This document shows, in pieces, positions 25,275-35,944 of a DNA stretch of 64,000 bases. Every line of letters starts with the position of its first letter. Position 1 is the stretch's first letter. The stretch spans positions 38,736,278 to 38,800,277 of the forward strand of contig OY759267.1 in the NCBI GenBank assembly GCA_963662155.1, read 5' to 3'. Origin of the DNA: Lamellibrachia columna (Eukaryota; Annelida; Polychaeta; Sabellida; Siboglinidae). The translations under genes and the position numbers were made by a program. The notes under the pieces are model-generated. The model was not told where the DNA came from, searched no databases, and saw only the letters and a program-made list of their open reading frames with translations.

Positions 25275-26775
25275 CTAAAAATATAAAATTCGTGACAAAA
25301 TGTGCTCTTCCTCCTTGTTCCCTGCTGTACAGGGGAGAGGGTCAGGTAAAGTATTGTCGAGCCACTCTTTCTGTTCTTTCTTTCCATGGTTTTCTATCGG
25401 CCGCTCCCTCTCTCCATCTTTCATCCTCCCCGATCTCCTCATGTCCCTCCTCACGCAGTCCTCCCATCTCAGCTGTGGCCTTCCCTTTTTCCTGCGTCCT
25501 TGATGTTTTCCCACCTCTGCTCTCTTTGCTAGTTTGCTTGCATCCATTCTTACCGACGAACCCAGTTATTCTCACACACTTGCAGCTTCTGTTGTTGTTC
25601 TGTCAACGCCACTAGACCATACAGGCATGCTGGTGTAACACACGTTCTCAGGACTTTCCCTTTCAGCTTTTTTGACATTTTTCTGTCCAACATGACTCCT
25701 TCTACCTTTCTCCAAGCATTCGCTCCCGCTTGTGTCCGACGTCGCACTTCTGCCGCTGAATGCCCATCCTCCGTAACCATCCCTCCAAGGTACACAAAGC
25801 CATCCACTTGCTTGATCTCCTTACCATCCAACCTGATGTTCCTCTCTCTGGTGTCCAATCCACATGACTTCTGTCTTCGCTAGGCTCATTCTCGAACACC
25901 CCCTTCCATTTCTCCAACACTTCCTGTAGGTCTTGTTTGCTTTCTGCTATTATGGCCAGATCGTCTGCATACATCTTCTTCCTGAGAATATCCTTCGTGT
26001 TGATCTTCCTGCTGATTATTTCCATCACCATGATAAACAGTAAAGGGCTAAGGGCACTTCCTTGCCTCAAACCGATGTTAACTAGAAACTCTTCCGATAA
26101 CCAAGATCCTACCACAACTCTTCCTTTTGTTCTCTCATACATTGCTTCCACCATCCTGGCTTCTGCTTCTGGCACTCCCATCCATCTCACTGTTGCCATC
26201 ACCATCTCTCTAGGAACCGTGTCATAGGCCTTCTCCAGGTCCACAAATCCCACTGCCATTCTCCCTTGCATCTCCAACCTCTTCTCTACCATTTGTCTTA
26301 ATGCAAACATCCCATCAGTCGTCCCTCTGCCCTTTCTGAATCCCTGTTGTTCTTCACCCAATTCTTGCTCTACTTTCTTTCGGATCCTCACATCCAGGAT
26401 CCTCTCTAGCAGCTTCATGATGTGACTTAGAAGTGTGTATTTCCCTGGGTCTCCATTCTTCTTCCATATTGGGACTATTAGCCCTGTCCGCCATTCCTCT
26501 GGTACTTTACCTTGTCTCATACATTTATTCAGCAGCCTCTTTGGCCAGCTGATTCCACTCTCCCCCGCTGCCATTACCATCTCCACACGCATCTCATCGA
26601 TACCAGGTGCTCTTCCCTTCTTCATCCCTTTCATCCCGGTTTGTATCTCTGTATCCGTAATATCAGTTAACTCCACTTTCCCCTCTACATATGATGATAA
26701 TTCCAGATGGTTGTTATTTCTTTCCTGGTTCAGTAGCTCCTTGAAGTAGCTTTCCCAGACCAAAAATCGTGACAA
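25275..26775 (-). pseudogene. RTE-like non-LTR retrotransposon, reverse transcriptase part
   Basis: The largest open piece (25702-26775) carries reverse transcriptase motifs in order: KKGRAPGIDEMRVEM, a shortened GKYTLLSHIMKLLERIL (a few residues usual before TLLSH are missing), EQQGFRKGRGTTDGMFALRQ, VGFVDLEKAYDTVPREM (motif A), GLRQGSALSPLLFIMVMEI (motif B) and MYADDLAIIAES (motif C, YADD). After about 25880 the frame shifts: the next segment (25550-25858) holds VDGFVYLGGMVTEDG, and another shift brings KGRPQLRWEDCVRRDMRRSG at 25400-25490, a typical C-terminus. The endonuclease is not present, so the copy is 5'-truncated. At least two frameshifts make it inactive. The YADD core is kept, suggesting a fairly recent insertion. 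Confidence 0.85.
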
Positions 26776-27993
26776 AGTAGTCCTATGTATTTTCTTGTAT
26801 TCGTCACATAAGTATAACTTCGAATGTCAAATTTACTTTTGAGTCTAGAGTTTCGGCAAAACGCAGCGGATTTTGTTTCATTTACATATGTAGGTAGGCC
26901 TGTTCGAACGAAGAACATGCGGTGGGTCTGAAAATGTCCAAACGAAAGGACAATATTAAACATATGTCAAGTGCCATATATTGCAATATTGACAAAAACA
27001 ACTATAGCAATGCAAATATTTAATAAAAAAACGAGTATCTTTGCACACAAAGAGACTAACGCATCTTTGACTAAAAAAGTGCTACACGCATTTTCTATAT
27101 TACTTAGCATATCCTTTGCCAAGGAAACTGTGTTTAATAGTTTCTCATCCAGCCCCTTCTGATATAGGTTCTAATTATATAATAAAAGTAGTTAGATTTC
27201 ATATTATAGAAAGTCGTGGAATCAAGTTTGAACTGAGATAAGGTGTAACTGAAACGTTTATACATATATGAACCAATACCCCAAAAGGCTACATCGCCCT
27301 CTCAAAGCGCACCATTCGATTCTTGATCTGAATTTGAATCGGGAGACATTCTGCTTAAAGTAGTAGTACCACGTAACAACAGTGAGAGCAAACTGGTAGA
27401 TTAAAATGTTTCCTGATACCTTTGAGCCTTGTAAATTAAAACGCATCATAGAAATACATACACCGTAGAAAGAAGAACAGCATGACATAACTAATTGACG
27501 TTGTGTACTTATATTACAAAAGCCAAAAATCTAAATGTAGTGATTAGCACATCCACCTTTCATGCCATAGTTCTGAATACAAGACGCAAACCGGACACGG
27601 TAGATTTGGTTTATAACCCTGGCTCTCAACATTGTGGACTGTGTATCCCTCGTAACTCGGAGATCACGTTAATGTCGGTCCCGTCTCAATTTGGGACGTT
27701 AAAGAACCAGTGAGGTCAGCTTGGCGAAACAGTTCTGAAAAGGCTAACTAGTTGAATAAGACTTCAAAAGACCATAACATTCTAACCACAATATAATTAT
27801 GCAGACAATAGTCAGTTAATAGAACGCTGCCGGGTGCTGGATACAACTAGATACTAGAAACTCTGTTTACATCAGCTTTGTTTTAATAACAGTTGTTCAT
27901 CAGCAGATCTGTTAATCATTATACATCAAGCTCCAGTACTCGTTGCCTTTTCCACTGTGATAATATTAGCACACCTGATTTGAGTCACGTTAA
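26776..27993. other. Non-coding spacer, nothing recognised
   Basis: AT-rich, with only short frames lacking any recognisable domain. No repeat array or transposon end was seen. Confidence 0.45.
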
Positions 27994-29735
27994 TTATTGA
28001 TACAATATGTAGCTTGAGAACATTTTCCGTTTGTTCCTTTCTATGAACATTTGACAAACTGTTTTCATATCAATCTCCATGCCGTGGTTCATGTTCGCCA
28101 CGGTGAGCCCAGAAAGCCGATCTTCTCCCATCCTGTTGCCTAGGTAGGTTTTGACCCGTCGCAGGCAGGCGAATGAATGCTATGCGTCCCAACTTCCAAC
28201 AGGAAGAGTGCAACCGATCCTCAACGGGGTGTGGATGTTCGGGAAGATGTCTTCATCTGCGTGCTCGAGACATTCTGTCAGGTTAGGCGAGGACGATGAC
28301 TGTGTGGGCTCTGGTATTCTCAAACAGCGCTGCCATTCCTCCAGCTCAGCTCGCAGCGAAGAGACGTTTGGCATGTTTGACTCCAAGAACATCAATCCAT
28401 CCACAACATGTTGTACATTCCCCGTCTCTTTAATGATCCCGGGGAGTAGAGCAAGAATCTCTATACCCTTCCTGCTTTCTGGGTTAAATCGATTGTGGAA
28501 TTCGGCAGACGGGTGGTCACAAAACGGGATTGAATGATTGCGCAGGTAGTGCTCCCGTGGGGATGTGCTGGGGGCATTGGCTTTTTGCATCTGTCGGGAC
28601 GATCCGGGTGTCCTTGGTGCTGAGATGGCTGTACCAAGAAGTGTGACTAACCGTGTAACATCTTTATACCATACACTTTACTCCTCTTATATCTATCTTT
28701 TGTCTCATCGTTACCATTCGTTCCCTGGTTTGGTCGATCATACTGTACGCTTGATATATGTCCGAGTCCCTCTTTTTAAGCTTGGAGGCCATGGGCCTGA
28801 TATTCTCCAAAACATTCTTGGTGATGATGAATGCAATGATTGTATGTGACGAAGTGAGACTGATTAGCAGCCCTTGCGCTTTCGTCGTGGTCTCCTCATC
28901 CCAAATGCCAGCCTATGCAACCTCCTCGTAAATGTCATGATATTCAGTCGGATTCAGTACGACATCGAGACATTCACACATGAACTCATACATGTCATAT
29001 AACGTGTCGTAGCACGTGTGACGCTCCACTCATCTGGTCTTGCACATTCCGACAAGTTTCTTATTCCTCATATCTGGTGCCATATATTTTAGGATTCGTT
29101 CCTGGAATCGTTGTCGTTTGTGGGACAGATCGAAGAAAAGGAATACTGTATTAAGGGTGTCGACCATATTCCGGATGGCAGGTAGTCTACAGGCATTAGC
29201 GATGCTCAAATTGAGGACATGGCTGCTGCAGTGTACATACATAGCTCGTTGGTATAACAGCTTTATCCTCGCCTGCACGCCAACCTTATCCGATGACATA
29301 CACTGCGTACCATATCTGACCCCTGGCTTTACTGATGTCGATGTTATGATTTTTCAGACACTATATGACAGCATGGGCTATAGCTTCCATCGTTGCCCTC
29401 TCAAGATATATAAAATCAAGGAAGAATTATTTGACTTTACAGCCAATCAGCATCCTCAAGCATACTGACATAATCTCCGGTTTACCAGGTGGATCTGTGA
29501 TCTCATCTGCCATGAAGGAAAAGAAGGTATTTTCGTATTCAAGGCTTCGTGTATTTTCTTTTCTAACGTATTCGGCTACTACATCAATCACTTCATTGTG
29601 GATGATTCTTGATGTATACTGCGCATTCTTCCTTCCGGTCTCAAGATGTTCTCGGAGTGTGTCGTCGCGTTTAGCCATTATCTCCAGAATTGCCCACAAG
29701 TTTCCCTGTTGGACGAAGTACTTAGTATAGAATTA
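27994..29735 (-). pseudogene. hAT-superfamily transposase (DUF4371 / ZMYM1-like), decayed
   Basis: Minus-strand pieces line up in order with the DUF4371-type hAT transposases. First comes GNLWAILEIMAKRDDTLREH (29430-29730) with FMADEITDP and EIMSVCLRML. Next is the RNase H-like core around VHCSSHVLNLSIANACR (29030-29300). The last part (28040-28590) has AEFHNRFNPESRKGIEIL, ALLPGIIKE and the hAT dimerisation end LECLEHADED-type and HSFACLRRVKTYLGNRMGED. Inside that end the usual CEAERSF reads WDA-stop-HSF (TAG near 28172), and frames change at least twice. The usual zinc-finger N-terminus is not seen and no terminal inverted repeats were identified. The ending frame closes with TAA at 27994. 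Confidence 0.8.
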
Positions 29736-30239
29736 AGTTCATGGGGCGTGCTTTCCTTGGATAAATACAGCATAAGTGTGGCTTAAACTGTTGACGTAGA
29801 TAGGCGACTTCTAGCACAAGCCTGGCTTAAATGAAATATTTAGTAGGGGCTACTGTCATAATACCAACCAGACAGCATACATTCTTGAAATACAGCCGAC
29901 AGGCAGCTAAGCCTAATAATGTCATTAAAAATGTGATTTTAAAACGTGTATTACTTGTTATAATGATTAAGTTATTCAAAGACGTTGATGATACGATAGG
30001 ATACTTTACGTTTTTAACTGTAAAAATGCCAATTGTTATCTTGAAAGTCCGGTCCGAAGAACTGATGCTGACGATTTTCATCAAACGACCAGCGCGTCTG
30101 TTTCTCAAGTGTCAAGTGGTTATACTCCAAACAGCCCAAACATGGGCTAACGTAGGAGTTTGTGGTGGACTGTGCGCATGCGCTGTGGGTGGTACATTCG
30201 ATTAAAGGACTAGTATCTTTAATGTTGCTGAAATGGTTT
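29736..30239. other. Non-coding spacer
   Basis: No coding content supported. It lies between the hAT remnant and the 3' end of the 30.2-34.8 kb LINE. Confidence 0.45.
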
Positions 30240-30493
30240 TTATCTGATAGTTTTATTTATTTTATATATAGGATGTTAAACGAAAATTTTGAATAGGTTG
30301 GTTATGTGTATGGATACTGTCGCTGTCTTGCCACATGCACACACAGACAGTCTCCATACCCACACCATGGATACGTTTACGCAGAGCACTGTGTTTTAAA
30401 GGCAGTTTAGGTGAGGAGGTGTGGTGAAAGGGAGTTCCATAATAGCTTCTTGAAATGATTTTGGGTTTTATATGTTGGTAATTTTTGGTGGAA

Positions 30494-31837
30494 TCATATT
30501 CCACATGCGAATGGCTCGGGATAAAATGAAAAGACCATTGCATTTATACGACACCTGGGGGCTACGTATTGTCCACGGGTTCGAGAGCGGGTTAGTAGGC
30601 CTGGAGGGGTGATCTCAATAATGTTATTTATAATTTTGTAGAAGGTTGTGGCTTGTTTAATGATACGTCTTCGTTCGAGGGTTGGCCACCCAAGGGCAGT
30701 AATTAGATCTGCTGGATTTGTGTTCCGTCTGTAATCATTTTTAACAAATCTGGCAGCAGAGTGTTGTACTCTTTCAAGGCTTTTAACTTGTGAAAAGGTG
30801 AGAAGATTCCATATGGGTGAAGAGTACTCGAGTTTTGGCCGGATTAGCATGTTGTAGGCTGTTTGTTTAACTTCGGGTTTACATGGGCCAAGAGTTCGTT
30901 TAATCATGCCTAAAACTGTCGAAGATTTTGAAGTTATGTCAGTGACGTGATTTGTCCAGGTTAATTTGGAATCCAATTTTACTCCGATATATGAGTGGCT
31001 GGATACAGTGGATAATGGCTGGCCAGAAAGCGAGTACTTGTATAGGTTGGGTTTAGTTTTGTTTGTTATTGGAAGGTGGACACATTTAGATACATTAAAT
31101 TCCATTTGCCATTTGTCTGACCATGTTTGGAGTTGGCTTAGGTCAGTTTGGAGAATTTCGTGGTCGGTTTTGGAAGAAATGTTACGATATATAATACTGT
31201 CATCTGCAAAAAGGCGTATAGAAGATTTGATGTTCCCATCTATGTCATTTATGTAGAGTAAGAAGAGAACAGGTCCTAGAAATGAACCCTGTGGGACACC
31301 AGATGTGACATATGTGATGTCCGACAGGGCACCGTTAACTGAGACTCTCTGTTTGCGGTTGGATAGAAAAGATTTGATCAACTTTTTAGTATTTCCAGTG
31401 ATTCCGTAGGAGGTCAATTTTGATAGAAGACGTAGGTGAGGCACTTTGTCGAAGGCTTTGGCAAAGTCAAGCAGCATTGCGTCAATTTGGGTCTTGTTGT
31501 CCATAGCAGTCATCCAGTCGTGGACTGTATCAATGAGTTGAGATTCACAAGACAGTCCCGACTGGAATCCGTGTTGGAAGTGGAGAATGATGTTATGCTT
31601 GTACATGTGTTTCCACATATTGCTTAGGATGATATGTTCCATTACTTTACAGAGGATGCAGGTTAGTGATATGGGTCTGTAGTTAGCAGGGTCAGATTTG
31701 TGGCTCTTTTTGTGTATATGAGTTACTAATGCTTGTAGCCAGTCGTCAGGAAGTTTACCTGTGTTGTATGATTGTTGGAACATTTGGGTGATGATGGAAG
31801 CTATCTGCTTTGCAGTTTCTTTAAGGAGGGAGTTCAT
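30494..31837 (-). pseudogene. Reverse transcriptase domain of the 30.2-34.8 kb LINE
   Basis: A 447-codon open stretch with the canonical blocks: ANYRPISLTCILCKVMEHII, QHGFQSGLSCESQLID, AMLLDFAKAFDKVPH (motif A), TSGVPQGSFLGPVLFLLYIN (motif B), IRLFADDSIIYR (motif C, FADD), SYIGVKLDSKLTW and the thumb region LIRPKLEYSSPIWNLL with LERVQHSAARFVKNDY. The catalytic residues D (AKAFD) and FADD are present. The open frame starts only because a frameshift near 31840 separates it from the upstream NQNKATAPDELPP. The Met at its start is not a true initiator. Confidence 0.9.
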
Positions 31838-32177
31838 CTGGGGCTGTAGCTTTGTTCTGGTTTAGATTTTCCAGTTGCTTTATTACGCCATCTATGCCAA
31901 TTTCGAGAAGGGGGATGTTGGGGTAAGTAGAGGGGGCTATTTGGGGGATGGGGTGCTTTTCTTGGGTAAATACATAGCTAAATTGGTTGTTTAGGGCATT
32001 TGCTTTATCACGATCATTTATTATTGGCTTGTCGTTTACCCGAAGTGTGGGAATGCCAATGTTTTCTCGTTTAGTTGCCTTAATAAATGACCAGAATCGT
32101 TTTGGATTAGTTTTCAGGCTGTCTCCAATGTGGTTGTTAACATAGTCTTTGTAAGATTTTGCTAATGCTTTAGTAGC

Positions 32178-33130
32178 TTATTTTCGGAGTTCCTTAAATT
32201 TTTCCCAGTCACTGTTTAGTCCAATTTGCTTTGCCTTGTTGTGGCTTTTGTTACGTCTTCTCTGCATTCTAATTAGTTCACGTGTTATCCAGGGGAGGTG
32301 GGTTTTAGCTTTTGTGTATCGTCTAGGTATGTTATTGTTAATCAAGGTAGTCAGACGTTCGCGGAAAAAGGTCCAGGTTATGTCTATATCTTGTGAGTTG
32401 GGGTCCATGTCGAAGTACTCACGATTTAGTTTGTCTATGTCGTCTTTGAGTTTCTCCCAGTCTGCTGATTTGTAACTATAAACTTTGTGGGGGGGTTTCT
32501 TGTTGCGAACTGGGTTTAAGTTGACATTGAAGGTCACGGATTCGTGATCGTTCATACCAGGAGTGGTATGGGTGTTGATGATAATGGAGGGATTTGAGGT
32601 GACTGTGAGGTCAAGAATGTTACCAGAAGCGATACGTGTGGGGTCGTTTACCATGTTTTGCAGCCCAAAGACTTTAGTTATTTCTAGTAGTTTGTTATGC
32701 TTGCTAGCAGTGCTGTTATTAATGGTCTGGTGATTTGCCAGTTGATATCAGGGAGGTTAAAATCTCCAGCTATGACTACATTAGGGGGAGTTTTTTGTGA
32801 TCTATATAGTTTAGTTAGGGAGTCATGGAGAGCTTCAAGGGATTGGAGGTGGTCATTTGGGGGTCGATAATAAAATGCAAAGTATATGCATTTGTTTCGT
32901 GCAAAGTGAATTTTTTTCCAAAGTATTTCACAATTTGAGTTTAAATTTTGGAGGGGTTCAGCTACAATGATGTCACTGAAGACTATAAGGACTCCACCGC
33001 CATGGACATTCCTGTCCTTTCTGATGGCCTCATAGTTGGGTGGTAGGAAAGAGTATGAAGCATAGTTTGCATCTACTTTAGTTTCAACTAGAAATATGAT
33101 GTCTGGGTTATTATATTGAATAGATGTCTT
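32178..33130 (-). pseudogene. Endonuclease (C-terminal part) and linker of the same LINE
   Basis: From 33130 down: NNPDIIFLVETKVD (catalytic E block), VHGGGVLIVFSD, FAFYYRPPN and NVVIAGDFNLPDINW (catalytic GDFN), then a 1-base frameshift near 32730. In the next frame come FGLQNMVNDPTRIASG, LDLTVTSNP and MNDHESV, where the endonuclease normally has SDH, followed by the linker to RRRNKSHNKAKQIG. A TAA after ELRK ends the frame at about 32176. Expected cellular role in a live copy: nicking of the target DNA for target-primed reverse transcription. Confidence 0.85.
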
Positions 33131-33135
33131 TAGTT

Positions 33136-33960
33136 TAACAAGATTTAACAAGATTTGCCATCCAAGCCAAAGGCCCAGATGGCAAGTGGACAAGGAAGCC
33201 ATTGGCTTATCGAGAGTCCAACAATGTTCATCTACTTATAGCCCGCCCTCCTGAGATATGTGTCAACCTTGTTTTTAAACATATTCACGCTGCTAGCAGT
33301 TACACAATCTGTAGACAATTTGTTCCATTCATTTATTGTCCTCTGTGAGAACGAGTGCTTCCTGATGTCCAATCTACATTGATCCTTTACTAATTTTACC
33401 TCATGTCCTCTAGTTCTGCTATCCTTCTTGAGTGAGAAAAACATATTTCTATCAATATTTTCATACCCATTCAATATCTTAAAAACTTCAATCTGATCTC
33501 CTCTTAACCTCCTTGTCTCTAGAGTTGTTAAACCACATTCTTTCAGGCGTTCTTCATAACTAAGGTCTCTCAGTTCTGGAATCATTTTAGTTGCTCTCCT
33601 TTGTATGCGTTCAAGCGTATCTATATCCTTCTTACGATATGGTCTCCATGCTTGTATACAGTATTCTAAATGAGGTCTAACTATTGCTTTATAAAGAGGT
33701 ATAATTAACTTTTTTTCCTTGTATGTTATGTTTCTTCTAATCAATCCAAGAATTTGATTACCCTTTGAAGCTGCAATACCACACTGCTCTGAAACTTTCA
33801 TATCAGCGCTTATTGTAACTCCTAAGTCCTTTTCTTTTACAGTAGTACCCAGAACAGTATCTCCCATTTTATAGTTTACATTCAAGTTCCCATGTCCTGT
33901 ATGTAGGCATTTACATTTCCCAAAATTGCACAACATCTGCCATTTCTCAGACCATTTCAC
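33136..33960 (-). mobile_element. Nested CR1-like insertion, 5'-truncated
   Basis: This 825-bp insertion is the 3' end of the CR1-like family seen at 36537-37990. It encodes WSEKWQMLCNFGKCKCLHTG, EKDLGVTISADMKVS, PHLEYCIQAWRPYRKKDIDT, RATKMIPELRDLSYEERL, SRTRGHEVKL and HSFSQRTINEWNKLS to the end, then the GCCAATGGCTTCC block and the repeated tail TTAAATCTTG. It is flanked by TAGTT on both sides. By chance its frame is in register with the host element, giving one 510-codon open frame (33232-34764) that fuses a PHD finger to a CR1 thumb. That frame is a chimera, not a gene. Confidence 0.88.
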
Positions 33961-33965
33961 TAGTT

Positions 33966-34764
33966 GGGTTGCTTTTTCTATGCTCTTAACGCTGTTGGTG
34001 TTTATCAAAATTCCTTTAAGTGTGTTTCCTTGGGTTTTCTTGTGACGTTCGGGGTTTGAGGTGTTTTGGGGGTTTGGAGCGAAAATTAAGCCTGCATTTT
34101 GTGATGTGTGAAGTGTTGGGGTACTAAGCATAGAGCTGTCAGACCATGTGTTGGTAGAATTGGATTGCTCATTTCTAGATGGAGAAGTGGTAATATTTGG
34201 AATTCCACAACGGTCGCAGAGCCAGAAGGCCCTTTGATTAATCAAGGAGTTGAAGGATGATGGGGCTATACCAATACAATGTATGTGGTGCCATTGATTA
34301 CATTCTTCGCAGAGGATAGCCTTGTCTCGGTTTCTGACAAGTTGATGACAACTTCCACAAGGACAAATGGGGCGCCCATATGGGCCAGGGTTTGGGTGGA
34401 TGTCGCTTGAGAGTGCGATCAGTCCGCTGAGGTACAGATGCGTAAGAATGTCTGATTTGAATTTGATTTTGGGTGGAAATTTAATTCGGGGTTTCAAAGT
34501 TAGGGCATAATATTTTGGTTTAATTTGGAGATTTGATCTAGATACGCGTTGACATTTTCCAGTGATAATTTGCGTTAGCCCAAGATTCATCCGCGTGGAG
34601 TGCGGGACTAGGTGAGGCGAATATTTCCTAAAAGGAGACCTGAATTGGAATACATTTTGTAGCATGGTTTTCTGAAAGTTAGATCCAATTGCAAACATGT
34701 GGCGACTTGAAGAAAAAGTAAGCTTACTAATGAAATGCTTAGCGATAAAATGAAAAGAACACAC
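33966..34764 (-). pseudogene. N-terminal region of the LINE: NPGP motif, PHD finger, endonuclease start
   Basis: From an ATG at 34764 the frame begins with a basic, weakly conserved region, then SGLIALSSDIHPNPGPYGRP (34370-34430), and a PHD-type zinc finger with the pattern CPCGSCHQ, AILCEECNQWHHIHC and FWLCDRCG (34200-34370). A low-complexity linker rich in Ser, Asn and Thr follows. The endonuclease starts at LKGILINTNSVKSIEKATQ and stops at the nested insertion. PHD fingers of this kind occur in ORFs of CR1-like LINEs of many aquatic animals. The NPGP stretch resembles 2A ribosome-skipping motifs, with His where Glu is usual. Confidence 0.8.
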
Positions 34765-34785
34765 CCGGACGGCGCCGGCAGTGGA

Positions 34786-34799
34786 AGGCCGCCATCTTG
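34786..34799 (-). promoter_or_regulatory. YY1-like motif in the LINE 5' leader
   Basis: The plus strand reads GCCGCCATCTTGG, so the transcript strand carries CCAAGATGGCGGC, the core of a YY1 site. It lies about 20 bp upstream of the first ATG of the LINE frame, the place where an internal LINE promoter would be. Human L1 uses a YY1 site near its start in a similar way; the role here is inferred. Confidence 0.5.
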
Positions 34800-34998
34800 G
34801 ACATTTTTGTTCATGTGTTGCGGTAAAGGGTGTTGTTTTGATTAATTGCGTTTGTTGTCATTCGGTTTGTCTGGTTCTGCGTGATCAGTGGATTATGTTG
34901 AGTTGTTGTACCAGTTGTGGTCATTCGTTGTGTTGGTGAAATGTGTGGAGCGATGTAACGGACTCGTACCACCCCGACGCATGCGCACTTCTATTCTG

Positions 34999-35109
34999 TT
35001 GGGCGCATTTGCTGGATCTTCGTAATCTGCAGATTTTCGAGTATCCGAGGATTGTATAACGCAATCGAGCGCAATCTGCAGATTGCGCAGATCCAGCAAC
35101 TGCGCCCAA
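34999..35109. repeat. 111-bp palindromic element (MITE-like)
   Basis: Two 37-base arms, TTGGGCGCATTTGCTGGATC...AATCTGCAGATT and its inverted copy ending ...GCGCCCAA, match at all but about four positions and enclose a ~37-base loop. It would form a long hairpin. No other copy is seen in the window. Confidence 0.65.
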
Positions 35110-35131
35110 TACGTCTATGAGCGCCAAACAT

Positions 35132-35330
35132 TTAATAAGATTTAACAAGATTTGCCATCCAAGCCAAAGGACCAGATGGCAAGTGGACAATGAAGCCATT
35201 GGCTTATCGAGAGTCCAACAATGTTCATCTACTTATAACCCGCCCTCCTGATATGTGTCAACCTTGTTTTTAAACATATTCACGCTGCTAGCAGTTACAC
35301 AATCTGTAGACAATTTGTTCCATTCATTCC
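35132..35330 (-). mobile_element. CR1-like LINE 3'-end fragment
   Basis: Only the last 200 bp of the family are present: the NxNMFKNKVDTYL-type end, the CTCGATAAGCCAATGGCTTC block and the TTAAATCTTG-type tail repeated twice. It is a typical short 5'-truncated insertion, almost identical to the ends at 33140 and 36540. Confidence 0.85.
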
Positions 35331-35944
35331 CATAGTATGTTTATTCTTTCGCGGGGATATATGGTCAAACATTAGGTGGGCATGTGTGTATACACGTGCG
35401 TGCGCAGTGAATATATGAACGACGTCACCGAGAATGCTAAGAATAGCTTTGGGGATCCCCTGAACGCCATGTATATCGCCTGCGCTAGTTCAGTGTCTGA
35501 CAACGTAGGACTGCTACTATGGAATTCGTACGTAGTAAGCTACAAGTTTGGGCTTGTGTTGTTTCTTGGCAATGCCTTTATCCCCCGTTAACATGCAATT
35601 GCAATAGATTTTTTGGTACTCAAAAAAGTGGGGGTCCGGACCCCCTGGACCCACCCTCTGGATCCGCCTATGGAGCACATATGATTATTGTAAAATTAAC
35701 TCGTCTGTTTTCTTATTAGTTAATTTATTAAAGAACGATGATAGATGATCGCGAGTATGCAACTATGTGGGGTGAAATGATTTTATAATTGCTCTGCAGG
35801 AAAATCTGTCGCCAGGACGTTCATGTTCGCAGAGTAGATACTGAAAATCAATTGAATACAAAGCTACATTTCTTCTTTCTTGAACGATATATAACGAATG
35901 CATTGATGAAAAGGGTAATTTGAACTATGAATAGATTGATCTAC
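35331..35944. other. Non-coding spacer with a transposon-like end
   Basis: No exon recognised. At 35620-35675 there is GTGGGGGTCCGGACCCCCTG followed by CTGGATCCGCC, resembling the inverted partner of the end at 24965. Confidence 0.4.

Larger units (their letters stand above)
30240..34815 (-). mobile_element. Nearly full-length non-LTR retrotransposon (CR1-like group) with nested insertion
   Basis: Read from 34815 downwards: 5' leader with a YY1-like motif, an N-terminal region with an NPGP motif and a PHD-type zinc finger, an apurinic-type endonuclease, a linker, reverse transcriptase and a 3' untranslated part. It is interrupted at 33136-33960 by a 5'-truncated CR1-like insertion. Removing that insertion together with one copy of the 5-bp duplication TAGTT (33131-33135 and 33961-33965) makes the endonuclease frame continuous. 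Other lesions are a 1-base frameshift near 32730, a TAA at about 32176 and a frameshift near 31840. The element is about 3.75 kb without the insertion, and it is dead. The 3' boundary near 30240 is uncertain. Confidence 0.82.
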
